DNA of 64,000 bases from Prevotella sp. (GCA_017443345.1 JAFSNR010000061.1:1-64000); one strand, 5' to 3'. Shown: positions 41,738 to 50,680, numbered from the stretch's first letter. The notes: generated by a model from the sequence alone, not told the origin. Program-made: numbers and translations.

Positions 41738-44700
41738 ATGAAGAAAGAACTGAAAAAGGTGTTGGTACTCGGATCGGGTGCCTTGAAAATCGGACAAGCA
41801 GGAGAGTTTGACTACTCAGGTTCACAAGCTTTAAAGGCGCTCCGCGAAGAAGGTATTAAGAGCGTGCTCGTTAACCCTAACATCGCCACTATCCAAACCA
41901 GTGAAGGTATTGCAGACAAGGTGTATTTCCAGCCGGTTAATACACATTTCGTCACAGAAATCATCAAGAAAGAACGGCCCGACGGTATTCTGCTGGCGTT
42001 CGGAGGACAGACCGCATTGAACTGCGGAACGGAGCTCTATCTGAACGGCACATTAAAGGAATACGGAGTTGAGGTATTAGGAACAAGCGTCGAGGCCATC
42101 ATGAACACTGAGGACCGCGACCTTTTTGTTAAAAAGCTGGCAGAGGTCGATCTGAAGGTGCCCGTGAGCCACGCTGTGGAGTCGATGGAGGACGCGCTGA
42201 AGGCTGCCCACGAGATCGGCTTCCCCATCATGATCCGCTCGGCATACGCCCTCGGTGGTCTCGGATCGGGTATCTGTCCCGACGAGAAGAAGTTCGTGGA
42301 ACTGGCAGAGAGCGCCTTCACCTTCGCACCGCAGATCCTCGTCGAGGAGAGTCTGAAAGGCTGGAAGGAGATCGAGTTCGAGTGTATCCGCGACGCCAAC
42401 GACCGCTGCTTCACTGTGGCCTCGATGGAGAACTTCGACCCCCTCGGCATCCACACGGGTGAGTCGATCGTCGTTGCGCCTACCTGTTCGCTGAAGGAAG
42501 AGCAGGTGAAGATGCTGCAGGACATCACCATCAAGTGCGTGAAGCACCTCGGCATCGTCGGTGAGTGTAACATTCAGTTCGCCTTCAACGCAGAGACCAA
42601 CGACTACCGCATCATCGAGATCAATGCGCGTCTGAGCCGCAGCTCTGCCCTCGCCTCTAAGGCCACAGGTTATCCCCTCGCCTTCGTCGCTGCCAAGATC
42701 GCTCTCGGCTATACGCTCGACCAGATCGGTGAGATGGGTACGACATCCTCAGCCTACGTGGCTCCAAGCCTCGACTATATGATCTGCAAGATTCCTCGCT
42801 GGGACCTGACGAAGTTTGCCGGTGTGAGCCGTCAGATCGGTTCTTCGATGAAGTCTGTAGGTGAGATCATGAGTATCGGCCGCAGCTTCGAGGAGATGAT
42901 GCAGAAGGGTCTGCGCATGATCGGACAGGGCATGCACGGATTCGTGGGCAACGACCATACGAAGTTCGATAATCTCGACGAGGAGCTGGCTAATCCTACC
43001 GACCTGCGTATCTTCGCCATCGCCCAGGCTCTCGAGGAGGGCTACTCTATCGAGCGCATCGAGGAGCTGACGAAGATCGACGTCTGGTTCCTGGAGCGCC
43101 TGAAGCACATCGTCGACCTGAAGCACGAGCTGCAGAAATATAACGCTCTCGAGGAGCTGCCCGACCAGCTGCTGCTGGAGGTAAAGCGCTGCGGATTCAG
43201 CGACTTCCAGATTGCCCGCTTCGTGCTGAAGCCTCAGGGTGGCAATATGGAAAAGGAGAACCTGGCTGTCCGCAAGTATCGCAAGCAGAAGGGTGTCATG
43301 CCTTCAGTGAAGCGCATCCCCACCGTCGCTTCGGAGAATCCCGAGCTGACCAACTACCTCTACTTCACTTATACGCACACACCAGCCTTCGGTGATCCGA
43401 CAGGCGAGCAATATACACCTGCTCACGACGTGAACTACTACGCTCACGAGAAGTCGGTAGTTGTGCTGGGTTCTGGTGCCTACCGCATCGGTTCGTCGGT
43501 AGAGTTCGACTGGTGTTCGGTGAACGCCATCAACACGGCCCGCAAGCTGGGTTACAAGAGCATCATGATCAACTATAACCCCGAGACGGTATCGACAGAC
43601 TACGACATGTGTGACCGCCTCTACTTCGACGAGCTGTCACTGGAGCGCGTGCTCGACGTGATCGACCTCGAGGAGCCTCGTGGTGTGATCGTATCAGTGG
43701 GTGGTCAGATTCCTAACAACCTCGCCATGAAGCTCTATCGTCAGGGTGTGCCCGTACTGGGAACATCGCCTGTGAACATCGACCGCGCAGAGAACCGCGA
43801 CAAGTTCTCGGCTATGCTCGACAAGCTGGGTATCGACCAGCCCGCATGGCGTGCGCTCACCAGCTTCGAGGATGTGAAAGAGTTCGTAGAGCAGGTGGGT
43901 TATCCCGTTCTGGTGCGTCCTTCATACGTGCTCTCGGGTGCTGCGATGAACGTCTGCTACGACGAGGAGGAGCTGCATCGCTTCCTGAACATGGCTACCG
44001 AGGTGAGCAAGGAGTTCCCCGTAGTCGTTTCGAAGTTCATGACTGAGACGAAGGAGATCGAGTTCGACGCCGTAGCCGATAAGGGTGAGGTGATCGAATA
44101 CGCCATCTCTGAGCACGTTGAGTATGCCGGTGTGCACTCAGGCGACGCCACGATGGTGTTCCCTGCCCAGCACATCTACTTCTCGACCATCCGTCAGATC
44201 AAGAAGATTGCCCATAAGATTGCTGCCGAACTGAACATCAGCGGTCCATTCAATATCCAGTTCCTCGCCAAGAACCGCGAGGTGAAGGTCATCGAGTGTA
44301 ACCTCCGTGCATCGCGCTCATTCCCCTTCGTATCGAAGATCCTGAAGCGCAACTTCATCGAGACAGCTACGAAGATCATGCTCGACGCTCCTTATCAGAA
44401 GCCCGAGAAGAGCGAGTTCGACATCGACCGCATCGGTGTGAAGGCCTCTCAGTTCTCATTCGCCCGTCTACAGAACGCTGACCCCGTACTCGGTGTCGAC
44501 ATGAGTTCTACGGGTGAGGTAGGCTGTCTGGGTGACGACCTCAACGAGGCTATGCTCAATTCGCTGATTGCTACCGGATACTCGATTCCTAAGGATGCAG
44601 TGCTCATCTCTTCTGGTGGTGCCAAGGGTAAGGTAAGTCTCCTGGAGCCTGCACAGCAGCTGGCCAAGAAGGGCTACACCATCTACGCTACTGGTGGTAC

Positions 44701-44998
44701 CGCCAAGTTCTTCAACGACAACGGCGTGAAGGCTATCTCTGTAGCATGGCCTGATGAGAATGGCGACAACAACGTGATGGATCTGATCTCTCAGCACAAG
44801 GTTGGCCTCGTGATCAACGTGCCTAAGAACCACACCTCACGCGAGTTGACCAACGGTTACAAGATCCGTCGTGGTGCTATCGATCACAACATTCCTCTGA
44901 TGACGAACGTCCGTCTGGCCAAGGCTTTCATCGAGGCCTTCACCGCTATGAATCTCGAGGATGTGAAGATCAAGAGCTGGCAGGAGTATAATAATTAA
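41738..44998 (+). CDS. carB: Carbamoyl-phosphate synthase large subunit
   Basis: 1086 residues from the ATG at 41738 (MKKELKKVLVLGSGALKIGQ), start supported by the promoter; an earlier in-frame codon at 41669 would lie inside it. Two ATP-grasp halves are visible: SAYALGGLGSG and NARLSRSSALASKATGYPLA in the first, VVLGSGAYRIGSSVEFDWCS, VRPSYVLSGAAMNVCYDEEE and ECNLRASRSFPFVSK in the second, plus the C-terminal MGS-like domain (KKGYTIYATGGTAKFFNDNG). It makes carbamoyl phosphate for arginine and pyrimidines. The small subunit carA is not adjacent, unusual for Bacteroidota. Confidence 0.96.
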   Translation: MKKELKKVLVLGSGALKIGQAGEFDYSGSQALKALREEGIKSVLVNPNIATIQTSEGIADKVYFQPVNTHFVTEIIKKERPDGILLAFGGQTALNCGTELYLNGTLKEYGVEVLGTSVEAIMNTEDRDLFVKKLAEVDLKVPVSHAVESMEDALKAAHEIGFPIMIRSAYALGGLGSGICPDEKKFVELAESAFTFAPQILVEESLKGWKEIEFECIRDANDRCFTVASMENFDPLGIHTGESIVVAPTCSLKEEQVKMLQDITIKCVKHLGIVGECNIQFAFNAETNDYRIIEINARLSRSSALASKATGYPLAFVAAKIALGYTLDQIGEMGTTSSAYVAPSLDYMICKIPRWDLTKFAGVSRQIGSSMKSVGEIMSIGRSFEEMMQKGLRMIGQGMHGFVGNDHTKFDNLDEELANPTDLRIFAIAQALEEGYSIERIEELTKIDVWFLERLKHIVDLKHELQKYNALEELPDQLLLEVKRCGFSDFQIARFVLKPQGGNMEKENLAVRKYRKQKGVMPSVKRIPTVASENPELTNYLYFTYTHTPAFGDPTGEQYTPAHDVNYYAHEKSVVVLGSGAYRIGSSVEFDWCSVNAINTARKLGYKSIMINYNPETVSTDYDMCDRLYFDELSLERVLDVIDLEEPRGVIVSVGGQIPNNLAMKLYRQGVPVLGTSPVNIDRAENRDKFSAMLDKLGIDQPAWRALTSFEDVKEFVEQVGYPVLVRPSYVLSGAAMNVCYDEEELHRFLNMATEVSKEFPVVVSKFMTETKEIEFDAVADKGEVIEYAISEHVEYAGVHSGDATMVFPAQHIYFSTIRQIKKIAHKIAAELNISGPFNIQFLAKNREVKVIECNLRASRSFPFVSKILKRNFIETATKIMLDAPYQKPEKSEFDIDRIGVKASQFSFARLQNADPVLGVDMSSTGEVGCLGDDLNEAMLNSLIATGYSIPKDAVLISSGGAKGKVSLLEPAQQLAKKGYTIYATGGTAKFFNDNGVKAISVAWPDENGDNNVMDLISQHKVGLVINVPKNHTSRELTNGYKIRRGAIDHNIPLMTNVRLAKAFIEAFTAMNLEDVKIKSWQEYNN

Positions 44999-45000
44999 TT

Positions 45001-45028
45001 GATAATTCACAATTGATAATTCACAATT
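45001..45028. repeat. 7-base array between carB and yigZ
   Basis: GATAATT, CACAATT, GATAATT, CACAATT (and on into GATTGAC). The probable yigZ TTG start codon at 45027 is the last base pair of the array. Confidence 0.88.
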
Positions 45029-45608
45029 GATTGACGAATTCAAAACACTGAAAAGCGGAGGCGAGGGCTACTATACTGAAAAGCGAAGTAAGTTCCTCGC
45101 CTTCGCTCATCATGTGCAGACGGTTGATGAGATCAAGGAGCTGCTGGCTGGCTATCGGAAGAAATACTACGATGCCCGCCACGTGTGCTACGCCTATATG
45201 CTGGGGCCTGAGCACACAGAGTTCAGAGCCAACGATGACGGGGAGCCTTCGTCGACAGCAGGCAAACCCATCCTGGGACAGATCAACTCGCAGGAACTGA
45301 CGGATATCCTGATCGTCGTGGTGCGTTATTACGGTGGTGTCAATCTGGGTACGAGCGGACTGATCGTAGCCTATCGCGAGGCTGCTGCTGATGCCATCGC
45401 TCACTCGGAAATCGAGACGCGACAGGTGGAGGAGATCATCACCTACTCGTTCGCCTACCCCCTGATGAACGATGTGATGCGCATCGTGAAGGAGATGAAT
45501 CCACGCATCGTTTCGCAGACTTATGACAATACTTGCGAGATCAAACTGAGCATCCGCAAGAGCGAGGCTGAGCAGCTTCGTAACAAGTTAGCAAAAATTT
45601 CTTTTTAA
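45027..45608 (+). CDS. yigZ: YigZ/IMPACT family protein
   Basis: 193 residues. Motifs KRSKFLAFAHHVQTVDEIKE, YYDARHVCYAYMLGP, ANDDGEPSSTAGKPIL and VVRYYGGVNLGTSGLIVAYR are the IMPACT (UPF0029) N-terminal domain, followed by the DUF1949-type C-terminal domain. It binds nucleic acid or regulates translation; role unclear. No in-frame ATG exists after the stop at 45003; TTG 45027 gives the expected N-terminus (M)IDEFKTLK and lies inside the 7-base array. Confidence 0.9.
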   Translation: MIDEFKTLKSGGEGYYTEKRSKFLAFAHHVQTVDEIKELLAGYRKKYYDARHVCYAYMLGPEHTEFRANDDGEPSSTAGKPILGQINSQELTDILIVVVRYYGGVNLGTSGLIVAYREAAADAIAHSEIETRQVEEIITYSFAYPLMNDVMRIVKEMNPRIVSQTYDNTCEIKLSIRKSEAEQLRNKLAKISF

Positions 45609-45611
45609 TTT

Positions 45612-45643
45612 TTTGGTAGTATCGAGTTTTTGTGCTACCTTTG
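45612..45643 (+). promoter_or_regulatory. Promoter of tRNA-Ser
   Basis: TTTG at 45612-45615, 20-nt spacer, TACCTTTG at 45636-45643. Confidence 0.7.
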
Positions 45644-45700
45644 CACCCGCAAAGGAAGAGTTAATACTTCGTATTGACCTTCCTCACGCTCAGCCAATAG

Positions 45701-45716
45701 CAAGCAAGCTTGCTTG
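45701..45716. repeat. 16-base perfect palindrome in the tRNA-Ser leader
   Basis: CAAGCAAGCTTGCTTG reads the same on both strands; it lies between promoter and tRNA. Confidence 0.8.
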
Positions 45717-45730
45717 GCATTCGCTTAATC

Positions 45731-45818
45731 GGAAGGTTGGCAGAGTGATCGATCGCGCTGGACTCGAAATCCGGTATACCCCTTTCGGGTATCGGGGGTT
45801 TGAATCCCTCACCTTCCG
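45731..45818 (+). tRNA. tRNA-Ser(CGA)
   Basis: 88 nt with a long variable arm; acceptor GGAAGGT/ACCTTCC, anticodon arm CTGGA-CTCGAAA-TCCGG giving CGA, T-loop TTTGAAT, discriminator G. Confidence 0.93.
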
Positions 45819-45823
45819 CAAAG

Positions 45824-45858
45824 AAAAAGGCTCGTCAGTTACGACGAGCTTTTTCCTT
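45824..45858 (+). terminator. Terminator after tRNA-Ser
   Basis: 7-bp stem GCTCGTC (45830-45836) with GACGAGC (45843-45849), flanked by A-run and T-run; also usable for the convergent TSCPD gene. Confidence 0.75.
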
Positions 45859-45863
45859 TTTAT

Positions 45864-46136
45864 TTAGTCCTCCAAGGGAGCATTCTTCAATTGTTCAAGT
45901 GCCCGACATAGTTGATCGGGGCACGAGGTTCCCTTTGCTCCGCAGCGGATGCCGTTGATCTTAGGAATCACATCGTCGATCTTCTGACCACGAACCAGCT
46001 GGCTGATTCCCTGAAGGTTGCCGTTGCAGCCTCCGAGGAAAAACACCTGCTGAATCACATCGTTCTCATCGGCAGTCACATCAATCAGTTGTGAACAGGT
46101 GCCGTGAGTCTGATACTGTACGTGCTTTGTCTTCAT
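45864..46136 (-). CDS. TSCPD-domain protein (TIGR03905 family)
   Basis: 90 residues. Conserved Cys/Gly motifs VQYQTHGTCSQLIDV, FLGGCNGNLQGIS, GIRCGAKGTSCPDQLCRAL give the TSCPD domain its name; it is also found at the end of some ribonucleotide reductases. Function unknown, possibly metal-binding. It follows the DUF1015 gene by 5 nt. Confidence 0.88.
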   Translation of the reverse strand: MKTKHVQYQTHGTCSQLIDVTADENDVIQQVFFLGGCNGNLQGISQLVRGQKIDDVIPKINGIRCGAKGTSCPDQLCRALEQLKNAPLED

Positions 46137-46141
46137 TGGGC

Positions 46142-47389
46142 TTAGCTCAGTTTGTGGATCACGAGACCAGAGCGCAACTTCGGCTCAAACCATGTAGCCT
46201 TTGGCGGCATAATCTTACCAGAGTCGGCAATATCCATAATCTGCTGCATAGAGACGGGATAGAGCGCCAAAGCGGCACGCATCTCACCACTATCCACACG
46301 ACGCTTCAGTTCACCAAGACCACGCAGACCTCCTACGAAGTCGATGCGCTGGCTGCTGCGGAGATCACCGATATTCAGGATCTCATCGAGAATCAGGCGG
46401 CTGGAGATATCCACATCGAGCACACCGATTGGATCGTTGTTATCGTAGATGCCTTCCTTCGCCTTGAGGCTGTACCAATGTCCGTCGAGATAGAGTGAGA
46501 ACTCATGGAGCTGCTGGGGCTTGTAGATCTCAGTGCCCTTATCCTCAACGATGAAGTTCACCTGCAGCGATGCGAGGAACTCTTCAGACGAGAGACCGTT
46601 GAGATCCTTCACCACGCGGTTATAGTCGAGAATCGTCAGCTGGGAAGCCTGGAAGCAGACAGCCATGAAGAAGTTGTACTCCTCAGTGCCGTTGTGATTG
46701 GGATTCTGCTTCTGCTTTTCTGCGCCCACGAGTGCTGCGGCAGCTGAGCGGTGATGACCATCGGCGATATAGATCGAAGGCATCTTGGCAAACTCGTCGG
46801 TGATGGTCTGCATATCCTTCTCGTCGCTAATCACCCAGAACTGATGGCGGAAGCCATCGATGGGAGCCACGAAATCGTACTCAGGCTCAGTAGCTGCATA
46901 ACGCATGATCAGTGCGTTGAGTACGGTGTTATCGGGATAGGCAAAGAAGACGGGCTCGACGTTGGCATTGTTGACGCGAACGTGCTTCATGCGGTCTTCT
47001 TCCTTATCGCGACGCGTCAGCTCGTGCTTCTTGATGCGACCTGCCATATAGTCGTCGGTATGGGCACACACCACGAGACCATATTGCGTCTTGCCATTCA
47101 TGGTCTGCGCATAGATATAATAATGTTCGTCGGTATCCTGAACGAGCCAGCCCTTATCCTGGAACTTCTGGAAGTTCTCAGCAGCCTTCTCGTAGACGCG
47201 AGGATCGTACTCTGAGGTACCAACGGGGAAATCGATCTCGGGCTTGATGATATGGTAGAGGCTCATCTCGTTGTCGCCAGCCTCTGCCCTAGCCTCTTCA
47301 CTGTCGAGCACGTCGTAAGGACGGCTCTCTACCTTCTCCACCAGCTCCTTCGGTGGACGAATACCTTTAAAGGGTTTGATAATAGCCAT
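46142..47389 (-). CDS. DUF1015 family protein
   Basis: 415 residues, soluble: MAIIKPFKGIRPPKELVEKV, SRPYDVLDSEEARAEAGDN, YADGHHRSAAAALVG (as IYADGHHRSAAA-type) and the C-terminal region DFVGGLRGL. In Bacteroidota this gene commonly travels with serC-serA, suggesting a link to serine metabolism, possibly as an unusual kinase. Here it is separated from serA by HIT and GH5 genes. A period-8 array abuts its start. Confidence 0.88.
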   Translation of the reverse strand: MAIIKPFKGIRPPKELVEKVESRPYDVLDSEEARAEAGDNEMSLYHIIKPEIDFPVGTSEYDPRVYEKAAENFQKFQDKGWLVQDTDEHYYIYAQTMNGKTQYGLVVCAHTDDYMAGRIKKHELTRRDKEEDRMKHVRVNNANVEPVFFAYPDNTVLNALIMRYAATEPEYDFVAPIDGFRHQFWVISDEKDMQTITDEFAKMPSIYIADGHHRSAAAALVGAEKQKQNPNHNGTEEYNFFMAVCFQASQLTILDYNRVVKDLNGLSSEEFLASLQVNFIVEDKGTEIYKPQQLHEFSLYLDGHWYSLKAKEGIYDNNDPIGVLDVDISSRLILDEILNIGDLRSSQRIDFVGGLRGLGELKRRVDSGEMRAALALYPVSMQQIMDIADSGKIMPPKATWFEPKLRSGLVIHKLS

Positions 47390-47425
47390 TTTTTTACTTT
47401 TTTACCTTTTTACTTTTTTACCTTT
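47389..47425. repeat. Period-8 array upstream of the DUF1015 gene
   Basis: Units TTTTTTAC, TTTTTTAC, CTTTTTAC, TTTTTTAC, spacing exactly 8 between successive AC dinucleotides (47396, 47404, 47412, 47420). It touches the DUF1015 ATG. Confidence 0.85.
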
Positions 47426-47850
47426 TAAAGATTTTCCTTAATCTTTTCGATCATTTCAGCATACTCGGCATCTGAGAGATAGACATTGCCAGGATTCATC
47501 TGGAACGTGCCACCATAGTCGGGACCATCCACATACTTAGGTGCCAGGTGGAAGTGCAGATGTGAGAGTTTGTCGCTATAGGCACCGTAATTGATCTTCT
47601 CGGGATTGAAGGCCTTCTGCATAGCACGCGTCACACGAGCCACATCAGCCATAAAGGCATTACGGTCCTCATCACTCAGTTCGTTGAGATCGTTCACATG
47701 GTCCTTATAGGCCACAAGACAACGGCCACGATAAGTTTGCTCCTTAAACAGGAACGCACGTGATACTGACAACTGAGCGAACTCTATCATCAGATCATGA
47801 AGCGTCTGATTGTTTGTGCAATATAAGCACTGTTTGGGATCACTTTGCAT
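47425..47850 (-). CDS. HIT family hydrolase
   Basis: 141 residues. The histidine triad HLHFHLAPK (His97, His99, His101) and the upstream YGAYSDKLSHLHFH block identify the HIT superfamily; CLYC near the N-terminus may bind zinc. Such enzymes hydrolyse dinucleotides or nucleoside phosphoramidates. A second period-8 array lies about 25 nt upstream (47873-47898). Confidence 0.9.
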   Translation of the reverse strand: MQSDPKQCLYCTNNQTLHDLMIEFAQLSVSRAFLFKEQTYRGRCLVAYKDHVNDLNELSDEDRNAFMADVARVTRAMQKAFNPEKINYGAYSDKLSHLHFHLAPKYVDGPDYGGTFQMNPGNVYLSDAEYAEMIEKIKENL

Positions 47851-47872
47851 ATTCCTTTTGTTTTGAGATTAT

Positions 47873-47898
47873 GATTATTTACTTTTTTACCTTTTTAC
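47873..47898. repeat. Period-8 array upstream of the HIT gene
   Basis: Same T-rich AC-ending unit as 47389-47425: AC at 47881, 47889, 47897. Confidence 0.75.
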
Positions 47899-47958
47899 TT
47901 TTATAAGTGGTGCAAAATTAAACAAAATCTTCCGATTCTCAAAATCTTTCCGAATATA

Positions 47959-47990
47959 TTTGCCTAGTTCACAAATAAATTGTACTTTTG
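47959..47990 (+). promoter_or_regulatory. Promoter of the GH5 gene
   Basis: TTTG at 47959-47962, 20-nt spacer, TACTTTTG at 47983-47990; ATG 42 nt further. Confidence 0.72.
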
Positions 47991-48032
47991 CAGAAGAAAT
48001 CTATAATTACAAATATTATTAAACTAAAATTT

Positions 48033-49688
48033 ATGAAGAAAATTCTACTCTTAGTATGCAGCGCGATGTTATGTACATCGATTCAAGCTGCCGATTTTGA
48101 AACGGCAAAAGATGCCGTCAAGAACATGGGTGTTGGCTGGAACTTAGGTAATACCCTTGATGCTGCAGATGCTTCAAAAACCTGGACCACCACAGCACAG
48201 CACGAAACCTATTGGGGACAGCCCGTCACCAAACCCGAACTCATGAAGATGATGAAGGAGGCTGGTTTTGGCGCTATCCGTGTGCCAATCACTTGGTATC
48301 AGGAAATGGATAAGGACGGTAAGGTGAACGATGCATGGATGAATCGTGTGAAAGAAGTGGTTGACTATGTGATAGACAATGGTATGTATTGTATCATCAA
48401 CGTGCATCACGATACGGGTGACGGTACACAATGGCTACATGCCAGCACAACCAACTACAATACGAACAAGGCGAAGTACGAAGGTTTGTGGAAACAGATA
48501 GCCGAAAAGTTCAAGGACTATGATCAGAAGCTGCTCTTTGAGGCCTACAACGAGATGCTCGACGATAAGAACACCTGGAACGAGCCTCTTAGCGATGACG
48601 GCTATCAGGCCATCAACAATTATGCCAAGAGTTTCGTCACTACCGTTCGTAATACGGGAGGCAACAACAAGGATCGCAACCTGATAGTCAATACCTACTC
48701 TGCCAGCAGTGCCGCTAATGCGATGAAAGCGCTGGATCTGCCAGAAGAATCAGGGCACATCATCTTCGAGTTGCACAGTTATCCTAACTGGAAGAGTGAA
48801 AGTAACGCCAAAATTGAAATCGACAACCTGATCAACATTATCAAGACGAATCTGCTGAACAGGGCTCCTGTGATTATCGGAGAATATGCCACATTTACCA
48901 CATGGCCTGCTAATCTCGACTATTACACAACTGACAAGAAAGTAGCTTTCTACGCGATGGACTATCTGATCAAGCAGACCAAGGAGAACGGTATCGGCAC
49001 CTTCTACTGGATGGGACTCTCGGATGGCGATTCACGCTCATTGCCCGCCTTCAATCAGGCCGACCTTGCACAGACGCTTATCAAGGCGTACTACGGCAGC
49101 ACTGACGGTTATAAGTTTCCCACAGCTGACGACTTTCAGATAACGTATATCGTGAAATATGTCGATGATTGGTCAGAGGCTTTTCTCTTTGGTGACTGGG
49201 GGCGTGCAACCCAGAAACTGAGTGATTATAAAGGTATTCGTCTGGAGATGGACAATGACTATTCGGGTAAGTTGCAGATGAAAATCTACGGCGACAAGGA
49301 TGGCAAGAATGATGACGGCAGCGATAAGTATAAGGAGCAGTATACTGGGCTGACGGCTGGCTCGAATACCACAGAGGTGACTTTCGATACCTCTATTCTG
49401 GGCTCTACCTTCTGGGGAGTCACGCTGCAGACCTTAGCAGGCGCTATGACTGCCAAAGTGAAGAAGGCATCGCTCATCAAGGCCGACGGTTCTGAGGTAT
49501 CCCTGACCGTTTCGAAGGCCTGGGGCTGCGAAGTGAGCTCGGAATCATCGCCATCTTCGGGTATCCGTTCGATAAGCGCGACACTAGACAAGGGTGAAGG
49601 TTATATCTACAATCTGAATGGTCAGCGCATGACAACACCGCGTAAAGGCATCTATATCCAAAACGGAAAGAAATACATTTTGAAATAA
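48033..49688 (+). CDS. Secreted GH5 endoglucanase
   Basis: 551 residues from the ATG at 48033 (MKKILLLVCSAMLCTSIQAA, a signal peptide); the start fits the promoter. GH5 landmarks: GVGWNLGNTLDA, GFGAIRVPITW, NVHHDTGD, acid/base Glu174 in FEAYNEML, His248 in ELHSYP and nucleophile Glu284 in IIGEYAT. A beta-rich module of about 130 residues follows, and the end NLNGQRMTTPRKGIYIQNGK is the Prevotella-type C-terminal sorting tail seen in secreted enzymes. It should cleave beta-1,4-glucans outside the cell. It is alone on the plus strand between serA and the HIT gene, no PUL around it. Confidence 0.92.
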   Translation: MKKILLLVCSAMLCTSIQAADFETAKDAVKNMGVGWNLGNTLDAADASKTWTTTAQHETYWGQPVTKPELMKMMKEAGFGAIRVPITWYQEMDKDGKVNDAWMNRVKEVVDYVIDNGMYCIINVHHDTGDGTQWLHASTTNYNTNKAKYEGLWKQIAEKFKDYDQKLLFEAYNEMLDDKNTWNEPLSDDGYQAINNYAKSFVTTVRNTGGNNKDRNLIVNTYSASSAANAMKALDLPEESGHIIFELHSYPNWKSESNAKIEIDNLINIIKTNLLNRAPVIIGEYATFTTWPANLDYYTTDKKVAFYAMDYLIKQTKENGIGTFYWMGLSDGDSRSLPAFNQADLAQTLIKAYYGSTDGYKFPTADDFQITYIVKYVDDWSEAFLFGDWGRATQKLSDYKGIRLEMDNDYSGKLQMKIYGDKDGKNDDGSDKYKEQYTGLTAGSNTTEVTFDTSILGSTFWGVTLQTLAGAMTAKVKKASLIKADGSEVSLTVSKAWGCEVSSESSPSSGIRSISATLDKGEGYIYNLNGQRMTTPRKGIYIQNGKKYILK

Positions 49689-49692
49689 ATCA

Positions 49693-49722
49693 GAAAAGCC
49701 TCCCAAATCGGGAGGCTTCTTA
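49693..49722 (+). terminator. Terminator after the GH5 gene
   Basis: 9-bp perfect stem AAGCCTCCC (49696-49704) with GGGAGGCTT (49710-49718), 5-nt loop, then CTTATCT. Confidence 0.85.
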
Positions 49723-49729
49723 TCTAATT

Positions 49730-49758
49730 CTCACAATAGGGACTGTCCCCGTTGTGAG
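49730..49758. repeat. Hairpin 3' of serA
   Basis: CTCACAA (49730-49736) pairs with TTGTGAG (49752-49758), and GGG with CCC inside it. Either the serA terminator or a small repeat unit. Confidence 0.65.
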
Positions 49759-49762
49759 ATTT

Positions 49763-50680
49763 TTACTTGTTCACCTGGAACTTGGTGTCGCCATCCTTGA
49801 AGAAGGCGTTGATCTGCTTGGCAGCAGCGATACCAGCGTTGATATTGGCCTCGGCTGTCTGAGCCCCCATCTTCTTAGGAGTAGAGAAGTAGCGACCCTC
49901 GAACTTCAGGAACTCGTCGTTGGCATCAGGCATGATGTCGGTCACGAACTTCAGGTCCTCACGCTCCTGCATCAGTTTAATCAGCTCAGGCTCGTTGATG
50001 ACTTCCTTACGGGCTGTATTCACGAGGACACCACCCTTCTTCAACTTACCGACGAGTGCGTAGTTGATGCTCTGCTTGGTCTCAGGCGTAGCAGGGATAT
50101 GGAGTGAAACAACATCGCAGGTCTCAAAGAGAGCGTCCTGATTAGCAACGGCGTGAACACCAGCCTTCTCGATCACATCTGCAGGGCAGAAAGCATCGTA
50201 AGCATAGACGTCCATACCAAAGCCCTTAGCGATGCGAGCCACGTTGCGGCCTACATTACCGAAAGCCAGGATACCCAGCTTCTTACCCAGCAGCTCAGAA
50301 CCACTCTTACCGTTGTAGAATCCACGAACAGCCATCACGAGCAGACCAAATACCAGCTCTGCTACAGCATTGGCGTTCTGGCCAGGCGTATTCTCAGCGA
50401 CTACGTTATGGGCTGTAGCTGCTGCGAGGTCGATGTTATCGTAACCTGCACCAGCGCGAACCACAATCTTCAACTGCTTAGCAGCATTGAGCACCTCTGC
50501 ATCGACCTTATCCGAACGGATAATCATCGCATCAGCATCCTTCACTGCATCGAGCAGCTGAGCCTTCTCTGTATATTTCTCGAGCAGCACCAGCTCATTG
50601 CCTGCTGCCTCAATCTCTGCCTTAATACCATTCACAGCAGCTGCTGCGAAAGGTTTCTCTGTTGCAACTAATACTTTCAT
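49763..50680 (-). CDS. serA: Short-form D-3-phosphoglycerate dehydrogenase with Lys in place of catalytic His
   Basis: 305 residues from the ATG at 50680 (MKVLVATEKPFAAAAVNGIK); the ORF could begin 9 nt earlier, but this start abuts the array. Rossmann motif GKKLGILAFGNVGRNVARIA, VRAGAGYDNID, VVSLHIPATPETKQS and ARKEVINEPEL. No ACT or ASB domain. Where the family has TPHIGAST, this protein has STPKKMGAQT, so Lys269 stands for the catalytic His, a known variant (type III PGDH, as in Entamoeba and Bacteroides-like bacteria). First step of serine synthesis. A 7-base array joins it to serC. Confidence 0.93.
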   Translation of the reverse strand: MKVLVATEKPFAAAAVNGIKAEIEAAGNELVLLEKYTEKAQLLDAVKDADAMIIRSDKVDAEVLNAAKQLKIVVRAGAGYDNIDLAAATAHNVVAENTPGQNANAVAELVFGLLVMAVRGFYNGKSGSELLGKKLGILAFGNVGRNVARIAKGFGMDVYAYDAFCPADVIEKAGVHAVANQDALFETCDVVSLHIPATPETKQSINYALVGKLKKGGVLVNTARKEVINEPELIKLMQEREDLKFVTDIMPDANDEFLKFEGRYFSTPKKMGAQTAEANINAGIAAAKQINAFFKDGDTKFQVNK

